Of a DNA stretch of 64,000 bases, positions 49,124 to 57,019 are shown one piece after another. This DNA comes from Bifidobacterium pullorum subsp. gallinarum (GTDB lineage Bacteria > Actinomycetota > Actinomycetes > Actinomycetales > Bifidobacteriaceae). A program made the translations under genes and the position numbers. Position 1 is the stretch's first letter. Every line of letters begins with the position of its first letter. The notes under the pieces were generated by a model, which worked only from the letters and a program-made list of their open reading frames with translations, had not been told where the DNA came from and did not search any database. Where the stretch lies: positions 62,001-126,000 of the forward strand of contig NZ_JGYX01000005.1 in assembly GCF_000741215.1 (NCBI RefSeq), written 5' to 3'.

Positions 49124-49177
49124 ATGACAACGGTCACAACGAGCAGGGCTGCCAGAGACCCCGCCGTCCCCATCTAG
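49124..49177 (+). other. Possible 17-codon upstream ORF before dinB
   Basis: ATG at 49124 follows a first TCTAGGATGGAG (49111), and the frame ends in TAG at 49175, which is part of the second TCTAGGATGGAG (49173) that serves dinB. The 12-base element is duplicated exactly, 62 bases apart. Expression is not shown. Confidence 0.3.
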
Positions 49178-49180
49178 GAT
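49175..49180 (+). promoter_or_regulatory. -10 box of dinB (leaderless)
   Basis: TAGGAT, six bases before the ATG at 49187. Confidence 0.5.
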
Positions 49181-49186
49181 GGAGTT

Positions 49187-50461
49187 ATGAGCACAGCACC
49201 ACGGGTCGAGGCCGCGAAACGCGACTGGGGTCATGACGAGACCGGCTGCACGGTGCTGCATATCGACATGGACGCGTTCTACGCCTCGCTGGAGATCGCC
49301 CGACACCCCGAGCTTGCAGGCAAGCCGGTCATCATCGGCACCGGCCCGCGTTCCGTGGTCTCCGCCGCCAGTTACGAGGCCCGCCGCTACGGCATCAATT
49401 CGGCGATGGCGAGCGCCCGCGCGCGTCAGCTCTGCCCGGACGGCGTGTTTCTGCCGGTGGATATGCGCTACTACCGCATGATGTCGCATCGCATCTTCAG
49501 CGAGGTGTTCAGCCAGATCACCGACCGCATCGAGCAGGTGTCGGTGGATGAATGCTATATGGATGTCTCCGGTGCGCTGCTGCGCTGGGGGTCGCCGAGC
49601 GCGATCGGCGCGTGGGTCCGCCGGCAGGTGGCGGCCCGCTACCATGTGACCTGTTCGGTGGGCATCGCCGCGAACAAGCTGGTGGCCAAGATGGCCTCCA
49701 CCAACGCCAAGCCGGACGGCATGCTGCTGATTCCGAAGGCCCGCCATGCCGAGTTCGTGCAGATCATGCCGCTGCGGGGCATCCCCGGCATCGGCCCCTC
49801 GCTGGAACGTCGGCTGAACGCGTGGGGCATCGATTCGGTGGCCGATCTGGCGGCCACGCCCGAGGCCACGCTCGCCCAGGCGACCGGTTCGGCCACGGTG
49901 GCGCACGGCCTGATGCTGGCGTCCCACGGCATCGATGAGCGTGAGGTCACGCCATACACGCCGGAGAAATCAATCGGCTCGGAGCGCACATTCGCCGCCG
50001 ACACCACCGACATGCATACCGTGAACACCCTGCTGCGCCGCTGTTGCGACGAAGTGGCCTCCACGCTACGCAAGCGCGGGCTCATGGCCAGAACCGTAAC
50101 GGTCAAGCTCCGTTTCAACGACCTGAGTTACCGGACCAAAGCGCATACGATGGACCGTCCGACCGATACGGCGGGCGTGCTGTACCCGCAATCGACGGCG
50201 TTGCTGAAGGCGATGCTGGGGCTGCCGCCGGATGCCGGCGAGGACACGCCGCTGCCCCGGCAGGTGCGATTGGCGGGAGTCAGTGCCAGTGGCTTGGCGG
50301 AACGGGAGAGCACACCCGTTCAGATGTCCATCGACGATCTGCTGGAGCAGGATACCGCGTCGAGCGGGCAGACGCGTTCCGCACGGCTACGCGACGCGGA
50401 GCAGGCCCTCGACGCCATCCGGCAACGTTACGGCAAAGGAGCGGCAAGTATCGGATTGTAG
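49187..50461 (+). CDS. dinB: DNA polymerase IV (Y family)
   Basis: Error-prone translesion polymerase. 424 residues: the palm motifs HIDMDAFYASLE and VSVDECYMDV carry the catalytic acidic residues, a helix-hairpin-helix region is at GIPGIGPSLERRL, and the little-finger domain follows. A C-terminal QMSIDDL is a likely sliding-clamp binding motif. The ATG has TAGGAT at minus 12 and no properly spaced ribosome-binding site. Confidence 0.94.
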   Translation: MSTAPRVEAAKRDWGHDETGCTVLHIDMDAFYASLEIARHPELAGKPVIIGTGPRSVVSAASYEARRYGINSAMASARARQLCPDGVFLPVDMRYYRMMSHRIFSEVFSQITDRIEQVSVDECYMDVSGALLRWGSPSAIGAWVRRQVAARYHVTCSVGIAANKLVAKMASTNAKPDGMLLIPKARHAEFVQIMPLRGIPGIGPSLERRLNAWGIDSVADLAATPEATLAQATGSATVAHGLMLASHGIDEREVTPYTPEKSIGSERTFAADTTDMHTVNTLLRRCCDEVASTLRKRGLMARTVTVKLRFNDLSYRTKAHTMDRPTDTAGVLYPQSTALLKAMLGLPPDAGEDTPLPRQVRLAGVSASGLAERESTPVQMSIDDLLEQDTASSGQTRSARLRDAEQALDAIRQRYGKGAASIGL

Positions 50462-50469
50462 GACCGACG

Positions 50470-51597
50470 TCAGGCGCCCAGCCGTCGGCAGGCGTCGGCG
50501 ATCGCCCCATCGGTGGCGGTGGCGGAGAACCGCAGATGATCCGGGGCGCCGTAGAACTCCCCGGGGCTCGGCACAATGCCCAGCCGCGCCAGATCGGCCA
50601 TGTCCTGCCAGCAGTCGCCGGAACGGGCCTTCACCCACACGTACAGCGCCCCCTGCGGCATCGCGGCGTCATACCCATACGCGCGCAAGGCCCCGACCAA
50701 AGCGGACAGACGCCGCTCATACCGCGCCTTCTGCTCACGCACGGCGTCCCTGTCGCGCAGCCCCTCCGCCATCGCGGCTTGCACGGGGCCGGGAATGATC
50801 TGCCCGATCTGTTTGCGGTAGGCCGTCATCCGGGCGACCAGCGCATAGTCGCCGGCGATGAACGCGGTCCGATACCCGGCCATATTCGACTGCTTGCTCA
50901 GCGAATACAGCACCAGCACGCCGTCCGCGCTCCCCTCGCACACCTGCGGGTCCAGCGCGCATGGCGCCACCCCGCCTTGGCCGGTGCGCCAGTCCAGCAT
51001 CGCATAGCATTCGTCGGACAGCACCACCGCGCCAATCTGGCGCGCGGCCGCCACGATCTCATACAACCATTCGCGCGACAGCGTCTCCCCCGTGGGGTTG
51101 CACGGCGAATTGACCCACACGGCCTTCACGTTCGGCACGAAACGCCACGACTCCACATCGGAGACGTCATCGACCTTCAGCACCGTGGCACCGGCCAGCT
51201 GCGTGCCGATCTCATACGTCGGGTAGGAGACGCGCGGCTGCACCACCACGTCGCCCGGCCCCAGCCGCAGTAGCGACGCCATCAGCGCCACCGCCTCCTT
51301 GGAGCCGACCGTCGGCACGATGCCCGCGTTGATCGCACCAAGGTCGACGCCGCGCCGGTCACGGAACCAGTCGGAGATCGCCTCGCGCAGATCCGCCGTG
51401 CCGGCCGTTGCGGGATACCCGTACGCGTTCGGATCGTCCGAGGCGGCGGTCAGCGCGCCGCGCACCGCCAGCGGCACCGAGTCGACCGGTGAGCCGACCG
51501 ACAGATCGATCATGCCGCCCGGAACGGACGCCGCGGTACGCTTGTACTCGGCGATGCGGGACCAATCGTATGGCGACGAAAACTCGTAGAACCCCAT
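50470..51597 (-). CDS. dapC: N-succinyldiaminopimelate aminotransferase, DapC type
   Basis: PLP-dependent transaminase of the lysine/diaminopimelate pathway. 375 residues. The PLP lysine is in LYSLSKQSNMAGYR, with NSPCNPTGE, LSDECYA and the C-terminal LRFSATATD arginine. The actinobacterial DapC subgroup is the best fit, and the neighbouring ferredoxin gene supports this because the dapC-fdxA pair is common in actinobacteria. ATG at 51597 has GAAGGAG upstream. Another class I aminotransferase activity is possible. Confidence 0.86.
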   Translation of the reverse strand: MGFYEFSSPYDWSRIAEYKRTAASVPGGMIDLSVGSPVDSVPLAVRGALTAASDDPNAYGYPATAGTADLREAISDWFRDRRGVDLGAINAGIVPTVGSKEAVALMASLLRLGPGDVVVQPRVSYPTYEIGTQLAGATVLKVDDVSDVESWRFVPNVKAVWVNSPCNPTGETLSREWLYEIVAAARQIGAVVLSDECYAMLDWRTGQGGVAPCALDPQVCEGSADGVLVLYSLSKQSNMAGYRTAFIAGDYALVARMTAYRKQIGQIIPGPVQAAMAEGLRDRDAVREQKARYERRLSALVGALRAYGYDAAMPQGALYVWVKARSGDCWQDMADLARLGIVPSPGEFYGAPDHLRFSATATDGAIADACRRLGA

Positions 51598-51720
51598 AAC
51601 GCTCCTTCGTTGAATGGCGACGATGCCGGCGGACGCCGATATCACTGTACCCAGCATACGACGAAGGCCGCCGCATATCGCGACGGCCCCGATACAACAG
51701 TGAGCAACAGCGAACGAGCG

Positions 51721-52041
51721 TCAGGCGTTCTGCGGCGGCAGCGCGGCCACCTGCTCAGGATCCTTGCCCAGCGGACCGGCGGCGCTGGCACCGCCCAAAT
51801 CGCCCACTTCGGCGAAGAAGCTCACCGCGGCGTCCTTGTACCAGGCCCATTCCTCCGGCAGATCGTCCTCGTAGAAGATCGCCTCGGTGGGGCACACCGG
51901 CTCGCAGGCGCCGCAGTCGACGCACTCGTTCGGGTTGATGTACAGGGAACGGGCGCCCTCGTAGATGCAGTCGACCGGGCACTCATCCACGCAGGCCTTG
52001 TCCTTGACATCCACGCAGGGCTGCGCGATCACGTACGGCAT
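51721..52041 (-). CDS. fdxA: Ferredoxin, 7Fe (3Fe-4S/4Fe-4S) actinobacterial type
   Basis: 106-residue cytoplasmic electron carrier. The first cluster motif [17 protein letters not shown] has the C-x7-C-x3-C-P form of a 3Fe-4S site, and [12 protein letters not shown] is a full 4Fe-4S motif. The C-terminal third is typical of mycobacterial-type FdxA. GGAGG precedes the ATG. It is upstream of dapC on the same strand with a 123-base gap. Confidence 0.93.
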   Translation of the reverse strand: MPYVIAQPCVDVKDKACVDECPVDCIYEGARSLYINPNECVDCGACEPVCPTEAIFYEDDLPEEWAWYKDAAVSFFAEVGDLGGASAAGPLGKDPEQVAALPPQNA

Positions 52042-52136
52042 GGCTTACCTCCAGCTGATATGTGACTGTGGCGTTTCGCGACCCTGACACTGTGCGGAAC
52101 AACCTTGGAAAACCGCCATCATGGTGATTGCACCAG

Positions 52137-52161
52137 CGTCACGATGTGTCACAGTCCGGTA
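52137..52161. repeat. Copy of the dispersed RTCASAGTCCGG motif
   Basis: CGTCACGATGTGTCACAGTC then CGGTA, between fdxA and the permease gene. It closely matches 6137 and 22498. Confidence 0.5.
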
Positions 52162-52226
52162 GTGGTCATTGCCACCAGCTTACGCCGGACACCGGAAGAT
52201 GGGGCGTGCCGGCGGCCACGCGGGAC

Positions 52227-53714
52227 TCAGCGCGCGTCGGCATCCGCCAGCTCGCCGGTGCCGAGCAGCGCATGCCGGTAGCCGTAGCCGAAGTAGATGG
52301 CGAAGCCGATCACCAGCCAGACCACGAAGCGCAGCCAGGTGACCACGGACAGGTTGACCATCAGCCACAGGTTGGCGAGCGCGATGAGGATCGGCACCCA
52401 CGGGTTGCCCGGCACGCGGAACACGCGCGGCAGGTCCGGACGGCGGCGGCGCATGATCGGGATGGAGATCGCCACCAGCGTGAACGCGGAGAGCGTGCCG
52501 ATGTTGACCATGTCGGACAGCATCGAGATGTCGAAGCAGGCGGCCACGGTGGCCATGAACACGCCCATGATGATCTGCAGGGCCACCGGCGTGCCGTGCC
52601 TGCCGGTGTTGCTCAGGCCGCGCGGCAGCAGGCCGTCGCGGCTCATGGCGAACACCACGCGGGTCACACCCAACAGCAGCACCATGATCACGGTGGCCAA
52701 TCCCAGCACGATGCCGAAGCTGATGACCTTGGCCGCCCAGGTGGCACCGACCAGTTCGAACGCGGTGGCCAGCGACGGGTCCGGCTGCGCGGCCAGATCC
52801 TTGTAGGAGACCATGCCGGTGGTCACGATGGCCACGAGCATGTACAGCACGACCACGAGCACGAGTCCCACGCCGATGCCAAGCGGCACGTTGCGCTTCG
52901 GGTTCTCAGCCTCCTCGGATGCGGTGGCGACCACGTCGAAGCCCAGGAACGCGAAGAACACGAGCGCCGCGCCGGACAGGATGCCGGGCACACCGTAGAT
53001 CGACGGGGTCATGCCGGTGACCCACTGCCACAGGGGTTGGTTCATCACGGCCTCGGATGAGGTGGACGGTTCGCTCGGCGGGATGAATGGCGTGAAGTTC
53101 TCGGCCTTGACGTAGAAGAAACCGACGATGACCACGAACAGCACGATGGCGATCTTGAGCACGGTCATCGCCCCGTCGACACGCGCGCCCAGCTTGGTGC
53201 CGAACACCAGCAGCGTGGTGAAGAACGCGACGATGACCGCCGGCGCCACGTCGATGGTGAACGGTCCGATCGCCAGATGCGTGTCGAAATCCCAGCCCAT
53301 CAGGTCGAAAAAAACGTTGAGGTACACGCCCCAGTATTTCGAAATCACCGATCCGGCCATGAGCATCTCCAGGATCAGGTCCCATCCGATGATCCAGGCC
53401 ACGATCTCGCCCACGGTGGTGTAGGTGAACGTGTAGGCGGACCCGGCGACCGGAATCATCGAGGCGAACTCGGCGTAGCACATGACGGCGGCGCCGCAGA
53501 CCACCCCGGCGATGATGAAGCTGATGATGACGGCCGGACCGGCGTGGAATGCCGCGGCCTGCGCGCCGACGGAGAAGATGCCCGCGCCGACCGCCACGGC
53601 CACACCCATGATGGCCAGGTCCCACCATTTCAGATTGCGTTTGAGCTCGTGGCCTTCCTCGCCGGTTTCGGCGATGGTCTGCTCGACGGATTTGGTACGG
53701 AATAGATGCAGCAT
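52227..53714 (-). CDS. APC-family amino acid permease (cationic amino acid transporter group)
   Basis: A 495-residue membrane protein with 12 or more hydrophobic segments. The N-terminal NLKWWDLAIMGVAVAVGAGI is the APC helix 1 signature with the unwound GAGI substrate site, and ATASEEAENPKRNVP is the conserved loop after helix 6. It probably imports an amino acid with protons, but the substrate is not predictable. ATG at 53714 has AAGGGG 8 bases upstream; a GTG three codons earlier is less likely. Confidence 0.88.
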   Translation of the reverse strand: MLHLFRTKSVEQTIAETGEEGHELKRNLKWWDLAIMGVAVAVGAGIFSVGAQAAAFHAGPAVIISFIIAGVVCGAAVMCYAEFASMIPVAGSAYTFTYTTVGEIVAWIIGWDLILEMLMAGSVISKYWGVYLNVFFDLMGWDFDTHLAIGPFTIDVAPAVIVAFFTTLLVFGTKLGARVDGAMTVLKIAIVLFVVIVGFFYVKAENFTPFIPPSEPSTSSEAVMNQPLWQWVTGMTPSIYGVPGILSGAALVFFAFLGFDVVATASEEAENPKRNVPLGIGVGLVLVVVLYMLVAIVTTGMVSYKDLAAQPDPSLATAFELVGATWAAKVISFGIVLGLATVIMVLLLGVTRVVFAMSRDGLLPRGLSNTGRHGTPVALQIIMGVFMATVAACFDISMLSDMVNIGTLSAFTLVAISIPIMRRRRPDLPRVFRVPGNPWVPILIALANLWLMVNLSVVTWLRFVVWLVIGFAIYFGYGYRHALLGTGELADADAR

Positions 53715-53785
53715 CAGGGACACCCCTTTGATCGTCCTTCTTCTCGCTGGGAGACAGTATAGACCCGTGGTGCCCCAACGCCCGA

Positions 53786-55120
53786 CTACCGCAGGTCCAT
53801 GCCGACGATCACCGGTTCGGGGACCAGCCGCACGCCGTAGGCGGCCTCCACACCGTCCTGCACCGCGCGGGCGAGTTCGGCCACGTCGGCTGCCGACGCC
53901 CCGCCGCGATTGGTCAGGGCGAGCGTATGCATGGTGGACAGGCCCGCCTTGGCGTCCTCGGCGGTCTTGAACCCCTTGTGGAAGCCCGCGTGGTCGATCA
54001 GCCAGGCGGCGGAGGTCTTGACTCCGGGCGTACCGTCGGGCAGCGCGGCATCGAAGCGCGGCGCGTCCTCAGGCAGACGGGCGGCCTGTTCCGCGGTCAG
54101 GATCGGGTTCATGAAGAAGCTGCCGCAGCTGTGACGGTCATAATCCGGCGCGATACCCGAGTCGACGGTCACGGCAGACGCCGCCGTGGACTGTGACACA
54201 AGTTCGGTATCCGCGGTGTTGGAAACAAGCCGTTCCGCCGCGACAGATGTGTCAGAGTCCGATCCGGGGGTTTCCGGCACGGCGAGGGAATCAGCGACGT
54301 CGCCATACTGGGCCCGCAGTGCGATCCGCACCTGATCGGCGCGCTTGGTGCCTTCCATGGCCGGGTTCAGGTAGCGGGCCGCGTCCTCCAGCATGCCCTT
54401 GGAGGCACGCACCTTGAGCACCGCATTGCGGATGGCGCGGGTCTCCATGCGGTCGCCGACCTCAACACCGAGCGCCTTGGCGAGCTGGCCGTAGCCGACG
54501 GTGCCGGTGGCGCTGTGCCGCAGGGCGAACGTGACGGAGAGGACCACGTAGCGCGGCGTCGGGAAGAACTCGCCGGCCGGGGTGGCCGGCGCCGCATACA
54601 TGCTGGATTTGAGCGCCGACGAACGGTATCCGAACTTCAGGTCCTGGGCGGTCAGATCGGTGGTGCGCTTGTCCCGACGGTCCCAGACCTCCACCGATTC
54701 CACGGACGCGCCGACTTCCTGGCCGTAGGCGCCGATGTTCTGCACCACGGACGCGCCGACGGTGCCGGGGATGCCGGAGAGCCCCTCGACACCCTCCAGA
54801 CCCAGCTCGACCGTGAACGCCACGAAGTCGTCCCAGTTGCAGCCGGCCTCGGCGTTGACGTGCACGGTGCGGTCGCCGCCTTCCACGGGGGCGACCTCGT
54901 CCGGCACGGTGATGGCGCGGCGGGCGTCACGCACCACGACGCCGGGGAACGGCGTGTCGGACACCAGCATGTTGGAGCCGCCGCCGATCACGCACAGGGG
55001 CAGGCCCTTGGCGTCGGCCTCCTCGACGGCCTCGATGACGCCGACGCGCGTGGTGGGTTTGATGAAACGGGCGATGGGGCCGCCCACGCCGATGGTGGTG
55101 AGTTCCGCAAAAGTCGTCAT
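53786..55120 (-). CDS. murB: UDP-N-acetylenolpyruvoylglucosamine reductase with an insertion
   Basis: FAD enzyme that makes UDP-N-acetylmuramate for peptidoglycan. 444 residues. FAD motifs GGGSNMLVSD and GIPGTVGASVVQNIGAYG and the catalytic Ser region SCGSFFMNP are present. It is much longer than E. coli MurB (342). A low-complexity Ser/Thr/Ala-rich stretch of about 45 residues, just before SCGSFF, has no family match and contains two inverted copies of the dispersed motif. The start 55120 is chosen because TAGGAT lies 7 bases upstream (leaderless); an ATG three codons earlier overlaps the -10. Confidence 0.9.
   Translation of the reverse strand: MTTFAELTTIGVGGPIARFIKPTTRVGVIEAVEEADAKGLPLCVIGGGSNMLVSDTPFPGVVVRDARRAITVPDEVAPVEGGDRTVHVNAEAGCNWDDFVAFTVELGLEGVEGLSGIPGTVGASVVQNIGAYGQEVGASVESVEVWDRRDKRTTDLTAQDLKFGYRSSALKSSMYAAPATPAGEFFPTPRYVVLSVTFALRHSATGTVGYGQLAKALGVEVGDRMETRAIRNAVLKVRASKGMLEDAARYLNPAMEGTKRADQVRIALRAQYGDVADSLAVPETPGSDSDTSVAAERLVSNTADTELVSQSTAASAVTVDSGIAPDYDRHSCGSFFMNPILTAEQAARLPEDAPRFDAALPDGTPGVKTSAAWLIDHAGFHKGFKTAEDAKAGLSTMHTLALTNRGGASAADVAELARAVQDGVEAAYGVRLVPEPVIVGMDLR
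54188..54264. repeat. Inverted pair of the dispersed motif inside murB
   Basis: GGACTGTGACAC (54188) and GTGTCAGAGTCC (54249) are inverted with 11 of 12 matching, separated by 49 bases, all within the non-conserved stretch of murB. Confidence 0.5.
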
Positions 55121-55127
55121 GCCTGTC

Positions 55128-55133
55128 ATCCTA
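55128..55133 (-). promoter_or_regulatory. -10 box of murB (leaderless candidate)
   Basis: TAGGAT, seven bases before the ATG at 55120. Confidence 0.4.
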
Positions 55134-55136
55134 TAC

Positions 55137-55165
55137 GAAAAAACCCGACCGGTTGGGTCGGGTTT
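55137..55165 (-). terminator. Terminator after rpmG
   Basis: AAACCCGAC pairs with GTCGGGTTT around a 7-base loop, with TTTTTT on the minus strand. Confidence 0.88.
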
Positions 55166-55181
55166 GAAAGCCTGTATGTGC

Positions 55182-55352
55182 TCAGCGGGTCTCGCGATGC
55201 ACGGTCTGCTTGCCGCAGCGGGAGCAGAACTTCTTCAGCTCCAGGCGATCCGGCGTGTTACGACGGTTCTTGGTCGTGATGTAGTTACGTTCCTTGCACT
55301 CAGTGCATGCCAGCGTGATGCCCGGACGGATGTCGGCGCTCTTGCTTGCCAT
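55182..55352 (-). CDS. rpmG: 50S ribosomal protein L33
   Basis: 56 residues, [20 protein letters not shown] and onward, ending TVHRETR. Two C-x2-C pairs (CTEC and CSRC) mark the zinc-binding form. AGAGGTG lies upstream of the ATG. The tRNA cluster precedes it. Confidence 0.96.
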
Positions 55353-55400
55353 TGTCATTCACCTCTGTGTTCGTTGTCCGCCGACGGTCGCCGGCTCTTG

Positions 55401-55474
55401 TAGCGAGGAAGAGACTCGAACTCTTGACCTTACGATTATGAGTCGTACGCTCTAACCAGCTGAGCTACCCCGCC
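55401..55474 (-). tRNA. tRNA-Met (CAT)
   Basis: Anticodon loop CTCATAA gives CAT. The acceptor GGCGGGG pairs with CCTCGCT using two G-U pairs, and T loop TTCGAGT is present. Whether it is elongator or tRNA-Ile2 (lysidine-modified) is not certain; the body looks like elongator Met. Confidence 0.88.
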
Positions 55475-55478
55475 AGAG

Positions 55479-55550
<72 letters not shown>

Positions 55551-55551
55551 G

Positions 55552-55633
55552 TGGCGGATAGTGGATTCGAACCACTGAAGCACGAAGCGCCTGATTTACA
55601 GTCAGGTCCCTTTGACCGCTTGGGAAATCCGCC
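55552..55633 (-). tRNA. tRNA-Tyr (GTA)
   Basis: Acceptor GGCGGAT with ATCCGCC, anticodon loop CTGTAAA, long variable arm. It is first in the Tyr-Thr-Met cluster. The 245 bases upstream have no gene; TTCAGCGTGTCGC occurs there twice (55777 and 55800). Confidence 0.94.
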
Positions 55634-55810
55634 GTGTTACCGCAAGCGACCGTGGCCTCAACCGGCAACTTGGCTATCATGGCACAGCCTGAGGAAATCC
55701 GCAAGTCACCCGCGCGCCAGCCATCGGGTCACACCACACGAAACCCTTGGAATAATGCCCTTTTCGGAACATTGGTTTCAGCGTGTCGCACCCTGCATAT
55801 TCAGCGTGTC

Positions 55811-55849
55811 GCGCCGGTGGATTCCAGGGCCCGGATCATCCACCGGCGC
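55811..55849 (-). terminator. Hairpin after the hisC-like gene
   Basis: GCGCCGGTGGAT pairs with ATCCACCGGCGC, 12 bp perfect with a 15-base loop, 30 bases after the stop codon. No U tract. Confidence 0.65.
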
Positions 55850-55878
55850 ATGCGGAACGGCGTCCTCGGCGTGTCGGA

Positions 55879-56958
55879 TTACAGTCCTTGAGCCTTGAGC
55901 TCCGCGCAGACCTTGATGACCAGATCGTTGGCCTCGGGCTCGCCGACGGAGATGCGGACGCCCTCGCCGGGGAACACGCGGGTCGACAGGCCCTGCTCCG
56001 TGAACGCGGCCGCGGCCTGCCCGGTCCGCTCGCCCAGCGGCAGCCAGAAGTAGTTCGCGTACGGGGTCGGGAACTCCCACCCCTGCTCGCGCAGCGCCGT
56101 CACCACACGGTCGCGTTCGGCGATGATCGCCCGCACGCGCTCGTCCAGCTCCTCCTGCGCGTCCAGCGAGGCGACGGCCGCCACCTGCGCGGTTTCGGTC
56201 ACGCCGAACGGCAGCGCCACCTTGCTCATGCCCTCCACCACGTCGGCGGGCGCGATCGCGTAGCCGATTCGCAGGCCGGCCAGGCCGTAGGCCTTGGAGA
56301 ACGTGTGGGCCACCACCACATTCGGATACTCGCGGAACAGGTCCATCGCCACGCTCGTGTCGGCGGCGGTGTTGAACTGGATGTAGGCCTCGTCGAACAG
56401 CACGAGCACGTCGGAAGGCACGGCCTGCATGATGCGGCGCGCATCGGCGTCCGAGATCGACGTGGAGGTGGGGTTGTTCGGATTGTTGACGATGACCAGG
56501 CGCGTGCGGTCGTTGACCGCGGCAATCAGCCCGTCCACGTCATGCGAGCCGTCCGGCAGGTTCGGCACCTGCACGCTGGTGGCGCCGGCGCCGGCCACGA
56601 TCAGCGGGTACGCCTCGAAGCTGCGCCACGGGTAGACGATCTCGTCGCCCGGACCGGCCACCAGGTTCACCAGCATGGTGATGACCTCGGTGGATCCGCA
56701 GCCGAGCATGACGTTCTCCGCCTCCACGCCGTAGCGCTCGGCCAGCCGTTCGACCACGGCCCAGCCGCGCATGTCCGGGTAGCGGTTCATGCGGCCGGTG
56801 GCCTGGCTGGTAATGGCCTCGGCCACGCTGGGCAGCGGCTCGAAGGCGTTCTCGTTGCTGGACAGCTTGAACGTGCGCTGGCCGGGCTTGGCCGGCGCCG
56901 GCTTGCCCTGCTTGTATCCGGGGATGGTGTCAAGAATGCTGCGATGTTTGAAACTCAT
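55879..56958 (-). CDS. Histidinol-phosphate / aromatic aminotransferase family protein
   Basis: 359-residue PLP aminotransferase with LSSNENAFEPLPSV, VNNPNNPTST, LFDEAYIQF and the PLP lysine in TFSKAYGLAGLRIGYA. The HisC family acts on histidinol phosphate or aromatic amino acids. No his genes are next to it, so the aromatic role (as in the actinobacterial Pat/HisC2 group) is equally possible. TAGGAT lies 6 bases before the ATG with no ribosome-binding site. Confidence 0.85.
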   Translation of the reverse strand: MSFKHRSILDTIPGYKQGKPAPAKPGQRTFKLSSNENAFEPLPSVAEAITSQATGRMNRYPDMRGWAVVERLAERYGVEAENVMLGCGSTEVITMLVNLVAGPGDEIVYPWRSFEAYPLIVAGAGATSVQVPNLPDGSHDVDGLIAAVNDRTRLVIVNNPNNPTSTSISDADARRIMQAVPSDVLVLFDEAYIQFNTAADTSVAMDLFREYPNVVVAHTFSKAYGLAGLRIGYAIAPADVVEGMSKVALPFGVTETAQVAAVASLDAQEELDERVRAIIAERDRVVTALREQGWEFPTPYANYFWLPLGERTGQAAAAFTEQGLSTRVFPGEGVRISVGEPEANDLVIKVCAELKAQGL

Positions 56959-56964
56959 AACCCC

Positions 56965-56970
56965 ATCCTA
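56965..56970 (-). promoter_or_regulatory. -10 box of the hisC-like gene (leaderless)
   Basis: TAGGAT, six bases before the ATG at 56958, nearly the same string as before dinB (TAGGATGGRGTTATG). Confidence 0.5.
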
Positions 56971-57019
56971 GTCCCGCCTCCGGCCGCGGAAGCGCCGCGT
57001 TCTCGGCATGAGAGCGGGG

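Noticed and set aside
55741-55875. The TTCAGCGTGTCGC doublet as a regulatory site of the tRNA cluster.
   Set aside because: It lies more than 140 bases upstream of tRNA-Tyr, next to the hisC-like 3' end. There is no other support, so it is noted only as a short repeat.
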